From a virus, in the IMG/VR virus record IMGVR_UViG_3300046820_000446, positions 1-50,144 of that record: 50,144 bases of DNA, one strand, 5' to 3'. The notes under the pieces are model-generated. The model did not search any database. It had not been told where the DNA came from and saw only the letters and a list, made by a program, of their open reading frames with translations. This document shows, piece by piece, positions 45,082 to 50,144 of this stretch; position 1 is the first letter of the stretch; the number at the start of each line of letters is the position of its first letter. A program made the translations under genes and the position numbers.

Positions 45082-45522
45082 TTATTTGCTAGCTATTTCT
45101 CCTGCAGCAAACAATGTATATTTAACTGTGGTGTTTGCTGTATTTGTTCTGAATCTAATTACTGCATCTGTTGCAGTTATGCTTTCAATCTGTGGAAATA
45201 CCTGGCAGTTAGCCCATGATGGAGAAGATTGCCCAATAGTATTTATTTGTACCCAGACGTGTGGTGTTCCATTAAATGTTTGACCAAATTTAACTGTAGC
45301 CTTTGACCCGCCTTTATCTGATGACTTAACTGCCTTGCTTCCTTCTTTTGCAAGAACAGTTGAAGATACAGTTGCCGCTGGCTGCTTTGCACCAGCGTTT
45401 TCTATATTTATGTTTGTAGTAGCTGCTGGAGTTGACAACGTATTAATATTCTTAATAATTGTAGCAATTAGATCCGATGTCACTGGATCTCCTGCAGCTA
45501 TTTTCATTGGGTCAATTGCCAT
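45082..45522 (-). CDS. Putative tail-fibre/minor virion protein (146 aa)
   Basis: N-terminal helix, a Lys/Ser linker, then a beta-sandwich-like end (KFGQTFNGTPHVWVQINTIGQ, VIRFRTNT, YTLFAAG) as in small receptor-binding or lectin-like fibre ends. Located after the long fibre gene. Last gene of the virion block. Confidence 0.5.
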   Translation of the reverse strand: MAIDPMKIAAGDPVTSDLIATIIKNINTLSTPAATTNINIENAGAKQPAATVSSTVLAKEGSKAVKSSDKGGSKATVKFGQTFNGTPHVWVQINTIGQSSPSWANCQVFPQIESITATDAVIRFRTNTANTTVKYTLFAAGEIASK

Positions 45523-45525
45523 TTT

Positions 45526-45687
45526 TTACTCCTTTGGTTGTTCCGCTGGAACTTCCTGTGATTTAATTTGTTCTGTTAATTGTGTTATTTCAGCACGAAG
45601 CAATGCAACATGAGTCTCATATTGTGAGACAATCTCGCCTACACGTTGCTGTAAAGCCTGTGCTACTAGTTCTAGTTTGTTATCCAT
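45526..45687 (-). CDS. Coiled-coil microprotein (53 aa)
   Basis: MDNKLELVAQALQQRVGEIV continues as one long helix to about residue 43; Pro/Glu tail. AAGGAGAT site. Perhaps a fibre chaperone or tail-associated peptide. Confidence 0.5.
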   Translation of the reverse strand: MDNKLELVAQALQQRVGEIVSQYETHVALLRAEITQLTEQIKSQEVPAEQPKE

Positions 45688-45709
45688 TATATCTCCTTGA
45701 TAGATTTAC

Positions 45710-45738
45710 AGTATACCATTATGGCGTATTGTTGTCTA
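45710..45738 (-). promoter_or_regulatory. Promoter before the coiled-coil/fibre genes
   Basis: TAGACA (45738-45733), 17-base spacer, TATACT (45715-45710); leader of about 16 bases with a ribosome site before ATG 45687. Confidence 0.55.
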
Positions 45739-45922
45739 GCCCATGCAGTAATCTATAAGATTCAGTAGTCATCTCTTCATCTGTTATTCCGCTATGCCTT
45801 GAAAATGGTTCTTTTAAAGAAGTTCCACAATCTGGGCAGTTTGCATAGCCCCAGCCATTATCTATTGATTCAGCATACATCTCTTTATCGTCTATGCATA
45901 TGGAGCACCAAAACTTAAACAC
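45719..45922 (-). CDS. Zinc-ribbon protein (67 aa), GTG start
   Basis: FWCSICIDDKEMY and NCPDCG give two CxxC pairs. GTG 45922 overlaps the fibre stop (TAGTG) after GGAGAG. Function unknown. Confidence 0.55.
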   Translation of the reverse strand: MFKFWCSICIDDKEMYAESIDNGWGYANCPDCGTSLKEPFSRHSGITDEEMTTESYRLLHGLDNNTP

Positions 45923-48567
45923 TATCTACTCTCCAGTTCTAATATCTTTGCTTCCATCTCTTCAATTTTTAATTTTAAATCACGCACTATTGGTATTAAC
46001 AAGAAAGGATACTTTTGTTCATTTTTAAATGAAGTTATTTTCCCATCAAGATCTCTTTGAATAAAGTATCCTAGGCCAGAGGAATCGATATCCTCTGCTA
46101 TTGGGCCAAAGCTGTGTGTGCCCCACATCTCTTCTGGTATTTCATTGTTATCATACTTATATGTATAAAAATTGATTGGTACATCTAAAATTCTTTCATA
46201 GTATCTTTTGGGAACCTCTGTTATATTTTCTTTATATCTAGCAGATGAATCTGAAACAAATCCATCTCCCATATGCCTGAAGCCAACCGCTCTTACAATA
46301 TTTCTAATTTCTGCAGCATAAACTTTATCAGCACTGTCTACAGTAATTCTATTTACGTTATCTGCAGTATTTACTCTAAATGATTGCCCAGCTGTTCCAT
46401 AAGGGTTGCCAATTCTTAATCCAAAGTCTGCACCTAGATCAATTGATCCTAATAAAACCTTATTTCCAAATATGATTCTAGGGTAAGTATTTGTTGCTGC
46501 TGTCATGTCGGCAGCTCCTAGTGCAAAGCCTCCCACATTTCCTGAAGTAGCAAAAATATTACCTCTTACTGAAAGAGAGCCTGTTGAAGATAGGCTGAAT
46601 GTATTTACAGACCCAGAGTATCCTCTAATTCCATTATTGTCAATAAATAACCCATTTGTAGTATTTCCAACAACCTTTAATGTATTAAGCTCAATTGTTC
46701 CAGTAGTTATCTTAGCGCCATTAATTGTTGTTGTATTATTGTTTATAGCATCTGCTACTGCTGTGGCAGAAACTTTTAATGCTATAGCATTCTCGGCATT
46801 AGTAGTTCTGTTTTGTAATGCAGTCAGACCAGACTCATTGGCAACAGCTTTATCATACGCCGACTGTGCTTTTGTGCCAATTGGTGTGACGGTTGCAGTT
46901 GTAGCATAATTTCCCAATGCAGCCGTAGTAGCATAACCATCAATTGAAGAAGATGTAAATACTGCACCTGTTGCATAAAGCTTACCATTTGCATCTACTC
47001 TAAATGGAGCATTTGATGATGATGTTGATCCTACCCAAATTCTATATGTAGGATCAGTTGCACTAAGTCTAACTGCAGAACCTACAGTTCCAGTTTTATC
47101 TCCGACTGTAATATTTCCATTGCTATCAAGAATTGTGTTATTTCTAGATATTGTTCCTGATGTTTGAGATGTAGCAGCAATAGTCCAGCCACCGATATAT
47201 CCCTTACGGGCATCAATGGTTCCATCTTTTGTAATTGAAACTGTAGCATCTGTAGCTAATCCATCGTATGCAAATAAACCTTGATCATTAAGCCTTAGTC
47301 TGGCCCCAGATGTTGCTGATGCTCCAGCATACAGGGATCCGCTTGTTGTTCCACCAGTAGGTACGGCTAGCTGTACGTTTCCAGTGAACTTACCACCTGT
47401 AGCATTAATGTTTCCAGTAAGATTTAAATCTGTACCGTTCCAATACATAAACTCTGTTGAGTTTCCAACTCTGAATTGCCCAGTTGTTAGCCAAAAATTG
47501 TTACCAACATTTGTTGTTGATTTATTTAATATGATACCGTGATATGTACCTGCGGTTAATGTTGGGCTTGCTAAAGGCTCTGTATTAAGATTAATACTTT
47601 GTGCAATTCCCGTTCCTATTTTAAACAGATCCTGTGAAACTCCGCCAATCGCTATAAAGGATTTAAGTCTTGCTAAAGCTCCTGCTGCTGTTCCATCTGC
47701 ATCTGATGCTATAAATGTTCTTGTCTCTACGCCTGTCCAGTTTGGCACGTCGTATGGAGTAACTGAGGTTACTTGGTAATAATAAGTTGTATTTGGGATT
47801 AGCCCTGTTGCTGTATAGGTGTTTGTAGTTCTTCCTGCAACTGATGCATACTCCCACAATGGTGTTCCTGTTGATGGATTTGTTGTAGACCATCTAATTG
47901 AATATCCTGCAGCTCTTGTATCAGCTGATACCGCCCAGTTAATTGTTGATACAACGCTAAATCCGCTCAAATCTTTTGGATCAATTGATGCTGAAGCGGT
48001 AGCTGTTGTTGGATTTGCAACCGTAAAGGTTGTGTCTGGGTCTGGATTTAATGGAGTAACTTCAACAATAGCAGATGAAGATCTGTTGGTGTCTAGCCAC
48101 TTGTCTCTTACAACAACTTTAACCCATCTCTTAGCTGTGCTGCCCGTCTGAATTGTTACGTTTGTAGAGTTTCCAACATAAACGATATATTCTTCTCCAG
48201 CAAATAAACCTGTTAGGCTTTCATATATAATAACATCTTCTTGAACGCTAGTGGGGTCAAAATCAAACTTAACTCCGTATGCTCTATATGACGCAGTTAC
48301 TGTTAGGTTTAGTACTGGTTTTGTTAGGTTTGGAATATCAAAAGCAGATTCAACTATTGGAGATCTTGGTCCCTCTGTTATTTTCTTGGTTTCTGCATCT
48401 TCGTACAGGTATGTAAACCAAAACTTATATTTTTTATTCTTTACAAGAGGAAGTCTAATTATCTTGTCATATGAGCCAGCAGTAGTTGTGCCCGCAGCTG
48501 TAGCGGCATCGCCTTCTGTTTTTTGTAAGTCTGGAGCTGGCCCTTTATACCAAGATGAGGTTGTCAT
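45922..48567 (-). CDS. Tail fibre/spike with Fn3-like region and S74 chaperone end
   Basis: 881 residues. About 205-285 resembles a fibronectin type III domain (TINWAVSADTRAAGYSIRW; TYTATGLIPNTTYYYQVT). The centre has repeated beta-strand fibre motifs (GNINATGGKFTGNVQ; IDARKGYIGGWTI). About 745-881 is a peptidase S74 intramolecular chaperone with SDSSARYKENI (Ser-Lys dyad) and GPIAEDI, which trims itself after trimer folding. Likely the receptor-binding fibre. Confidence 0.8.
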   Translation of the reverse strand: MTTSSWYKGPAPDLQKTEGDAATAAGTTTAGSYDKIIRLPLVKNKKYKFWFTYLYEDAETKKITEGPRSPIVESAFDIPNLTKPVLNLTVTASYRAYGVKFDFDPTSVQEDVIIYESLTGLFAGEEYIVYVGNSTNVTIQTGSTAKRWVKVVVRDKWLDTNRSSSAIVEVTPLNPDPDTTFTVANPTTATASASIDPKDLSGFSVVSTINWAVSADTRAAGYSIRWSTTNPSTGTPLWEYASVAGRTTNTYTATGLIPNTTYYYQVTSVTPYDVPNWTGVETRTFIASDADGTAAGALARLKSFIAIGGVSQDLFKIGTGIAQSINLNTEPLASPTLTAGTYHGIILNKSTTNVGNNFWLTTGQFRVGNSTEFMYWNGTDLNLTGNINATGGKFTGNVQLAVPTGGTTSGSLYAGASATSGARLRLNDQGLFAYDGLATDATVSITKDGTIDARKGYIGGWTIAATSQTSGTISRNNTILDSNGNITVGDKTGTVGSAVRLSATDPTYRIWVGSTSSSNAPFRVDANGKLYATGAVFTSSSIDGYATTAALGNYATTATVTPIGTKAQSAYDKAVANESGLTALQNRTTNAENAIALKVSATAVADAINNNTTTINGAKITTGTIELNTLKVVGNTTNGLFIDNNGIRGYSGSVNTFSLSSTGSLSVRGNIFATSGNVGGFALGAADMTAATNTYPRIIFGNKVLLGSIDLGADFGLRIGNPYGTAGQSFRVNTADNVNRITVDSADKVYAAEIRNIVRAVGFRHMGDGFVSDSSARYKENITEVPKRYYERILDVPINFYTYKYDNNEIPEEMWGTHSFGPIAEDIDSSGLGYFIQRDLDGKITSFKNEQKYPFLLIPIVRDLKLKIEEMEAKILELESR

Positions 48568-48568
48568 T

Positions 48569-49531
48569 TTAGAATGATAGTCCTAGTCTGTATTCGATAT
48601 CCATTTGTCTACCAATTGATTTTGTAATTGGGTTGGTCAGCTTTGATCTACTTATTAAACCATAGTCTGATCTAAATGAATCTTCATCGTTAATTCTTAC
48701 GCCATCTAAGAGCACTGTTGTTGCTCCTGATGACTTTGCTCTTGCTCCTATTGATATCTTAATTATCGAGGAGCTGTCTGGTGTTCCGCTTCCGTATCCG
48801 CTTGAATATAAATTGTTTAATGTCAATGAGGATATCTTGTCTCCAATTGATGTTTCTCCTGGGTATCTTATTTCATAATAGTCTGTAGATGAACTATATA
48901 GCCTTACAAATGTATAGTCTAGGTTAAGATCATTTTGTACGTAAGCAATAGTTAAGCTGTCATTTGGACTATAACCAGTTATGTCTAACTCTATATTTGC
49001 TGAGTACTGATTGATAGATGCTGAAGCTGCAGTTAATGATAAATGATTAGAGCCGTTTCTTGGTGTTGGAGTAGTAACTAATATTGAGTATTCCCCGTCA
49101 TCATCAGTCCACTGCTGGTAGTCAGAAAAATTAGATATTGACTTGCTTGCATAATCTGTAGCCCCTAAAGTCACGCTAGGGAACAGGCCTATCTCTGAAA
49201 TTATTCCTGCAAGCTCCACTGGAAGAGTTGTCTTATATACAACGCCATAGGTACTCAACCCAGTTGTAGCACTTGTCTGAATATCAACGCTGGAAAGATT
49301 TACTTGAGATCTATAGAACTCAAAATCTAGCCCTGTGTTATTTTCTGAAGGTGTGCTTGAACCAATGCCAACTGCAATATCTTTAGCGTTAGTGGTAGCT
49401 TTACCAGCAAGGTATTGAGTTAAGTATCTTTTGCCAAACTTTGTAAGAATGTTTTTAGATCTATAAATTTCTTTACCGTCTTCATAGAAGCGATACTCTC
49501 CAGCTAATGAAAGATTATTGTCCATATCCAT
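48569..49531 (-). CDS. Tail/baseplate protein (320 aa)
   Basis: Beta-rich, with LTKFGKRYLTQYLAG and AVGIGSSTPS early, as in phage baseplate or fibre-attachment proteins, and a carbohydrate-module-like middle. TAGGAG site; overlaps 49515-49877 by 17 bases. Position between tail genes supports the call. Confidence 0.55.
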   Translation of the reverse strand: MDMDNNLSLAGEYRFYEDGKEIYRSKNILTKFGKRYLTQYLAGKATTNAKDIAVGIGSSTPSENNTGLDFEFYRSQVNLSSVDIQTSATTGLSTYGVVYKTTLPVELAGIISEIGLFPSVTLGATDYASKSISNFSDYQQWTDDDGEYSILVTTPTPRNGSNHLSLTAASASINQYSANIELDITGYSPNDSLTIAYVQNDLNLDYTFVRLYSSSTDYYEIRYPGETSIGDKISSLTLNNLYSSGYGSGTPDSSSIIKISIGARAKSSGATTVLLDGVRINDEDSFRSDYGLISRSKLTNPITKSIGRQMDIEYRLGLSF

Positions 49532-49877
49532 TTACTCCTATTACTTCTTCTCCAACGTGATTTTTAATATTAAACTTAAATTCTACATATTGATTTTTAT
49601 TTCCATCTGTAACCAATGTTTTGCTAATTAATTTAATGTCCTCAAGGTTTGGGGCATCTAAATTTGAGGCATCTTCAACTTCAGTTTCTGTCTCGTCATC
49701 ATCAATAAAATCATCAATGTCATCCTGAATGCCTTGAATCTCCGCCTGGGTAAGAGTTGAAGGATCAACAATTATATAAAGGTCTGGGTTCAATACGTTA
49801 ATAAGCTTATCGCCTGGGAATAGCAATAGCTTTTTGGATTTAGGTAGCTTGGATGCTTGTTGTTTTTGATTGCTCAT
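49515..49877 (-). CDS. Hypothetical virion-block protein (120 aa), leaderless
   Basis: Basic start, then an acidic stretch (DDIDDFIDDDETETEVED) and a strand-rich end. Possibly a tail connector; not recognised. -10 box six bases before ATG. Confidence 0.5.
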   Translation of the reverse strand: MSNQKQQASKLPKSKKLLLFPGDKLINVLNPDLYIIVDPSTLTQAEIQGIQDDIDDFIDDDETETEVEDASNLDAPNLEDIKLISKTLVTDGNKNQYVEFKFNIKNHVGEEVIGVNGYGQ

Positions 49878-49883
49878 ATTAAC

Positions 49884-49889
49884 ATTATA
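49884..49889 (-). promoter_or_regulatory. Leaderless -10 box with upstream palindrome
   Basis: TATAAT includes the upstream stop codon; six bases to ATG 49877. A perfect 16-base palindrome (TGTAGAT-N2-ATCTACA, 49899-49914) overlaps the -35 position and could be an operator. Confidence 0.5.
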
Positions 49890-50144
49890 CCATTTCAGTG
49901 TAGATTGATCTACACATTAAATTAGTAACTGGAGCACTTGAATCGTCATAGTTATTCTCTACAGTTAAGACTATATATTTACCCACAGCGTATGGTGGAT
50001 TTATATCTTCAGACGAATATAGCTGGCTTGAAGGATATGATATTTCAACTACATCGCCAATCTGAATTAATGGGTTTATGAATGTTTCTACGCTTACTAC
50101 CTTCTGCTGCTTAGACCATTGTCCAGTAATCCATTTTGATAGGC
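49885..50144 (-). CDS. 3' end of a tail protein, truncated by the window
   Basis: The last 85 codons: SKWITGQWSKQQKVVSVETF, then DVVEISYPSSQLYS and VGKYIVLTVENNYDD, all beta-strand like. The full gene continues beyond the right edge. By position a minor tail or baseplate protein. Confidence 0.5.
   Translation of the reverse strand, partial: LSKWITGQWSKQQKVVSVETFINPLIQIGDVVEISYPSSQLYSSEDINPPYAVGKYIVLTVENNYDDSSAPVTNLMCRSIYTEMV

Noticed and set aside
46505-46909. 134-aa ORF on the plus strand inside the fibre gene
   Set aside because: Antisense shadow of the tail-fibre coding sequence with no start signals.
1-50144. Search for integrase, attachment sites, transposases and IS ends
   Set aside because: No recombinase motif, no tRNA-end duplication and no terminal inverted repeats were seen, so there is no evidence for integration or insertion elements in this window.

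Overview
The window is one continuous piece of a tailed bacteriophage genome. It is AT-rich (high-30s % GC by eye), and every supportable gene reads on the minus strand in tight, often ATGA/TAATG-overlapping operons. The host is probably an actinobacterium: there is a WhiB-type Fe-S regulator, a proteasome-like Ntn hydrolase, DUF and zinc-ribbon families typical of actinophages, and many promoters whose -10 box sits exactly six bases before an ATG, as in leaderless actinobacterial mRNAs. The low GC and the secreted Ala/Lys-rich proteins would fit a streamlined freshwater actinobacterium, but that is inference. No integrase or lysogeny repressor is visible.

Layout, read in the direction of transcription (from high to low coordinates). 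50144-45082: distal virion genes (end of a tail protein, two tail/baseplate proteins, an 881-residue fibre with an Fn3-like region and an S74-type C-terminal chaperone, a zinc ribbon, a coiled coil and a small fibre-like protein). 45077-45016: a promoter with an operator-like palindrome, followed at once by a terminator hairpin. 44995-30291: replication, recombination and packaging genes (metallophosphoesterase, DnaB-like helicase, DnaG-like primase, SSB-like protein, DNA polymerase III alpha, MazG-like protein, RecA, a 2OG-Fe(II) oxygenase, Cas4/RecB-like nuclease, RuvC-like resolvase, DUF1599 protein, small and large terminase). 28502-24882: two paralogous SGNH-type proteins and a NodU/CmcH carbamoyltransferase. 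24904-23737: eight tRNAs separated by structured spacers. 23714-16806: an oxygenase, Dps-like protein, GuaB/GuaC-like enzyme, CHAP endolysin, thermonuclease, Hsp20, FmdB-like protein, a secreted PA14 protein and two holin-like proteins. 16790-10924: two more tRNAs, WhiB, conserved actinophage small proteins, the Ntn hydrolase, a secreted subtilase, thioredoxin and a secreted Ig-like protein.

The most unusual part is 10856-2978, a dense block of post-translational-modification-type enzymes: a radical SAM/SPASM enzyme next to very small Cys-rich peptides, a prolyl-hydroxylase-like oxygenase, a cystathionine-synthase-like PLP enzyme, a sulfotransferase-like protein, and a second oxygenase adjoining a GT60-type glycosyltransferase. 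The last pair resembles the eukaryotic Skp1 hydroxyproline-glycosylation pathway (PhyA/Gnt1). From 2938 to the left edge lies a run of small hypothetical and zinc-finger proteins. All functions come from motifs recognised by eye; no database search was run.
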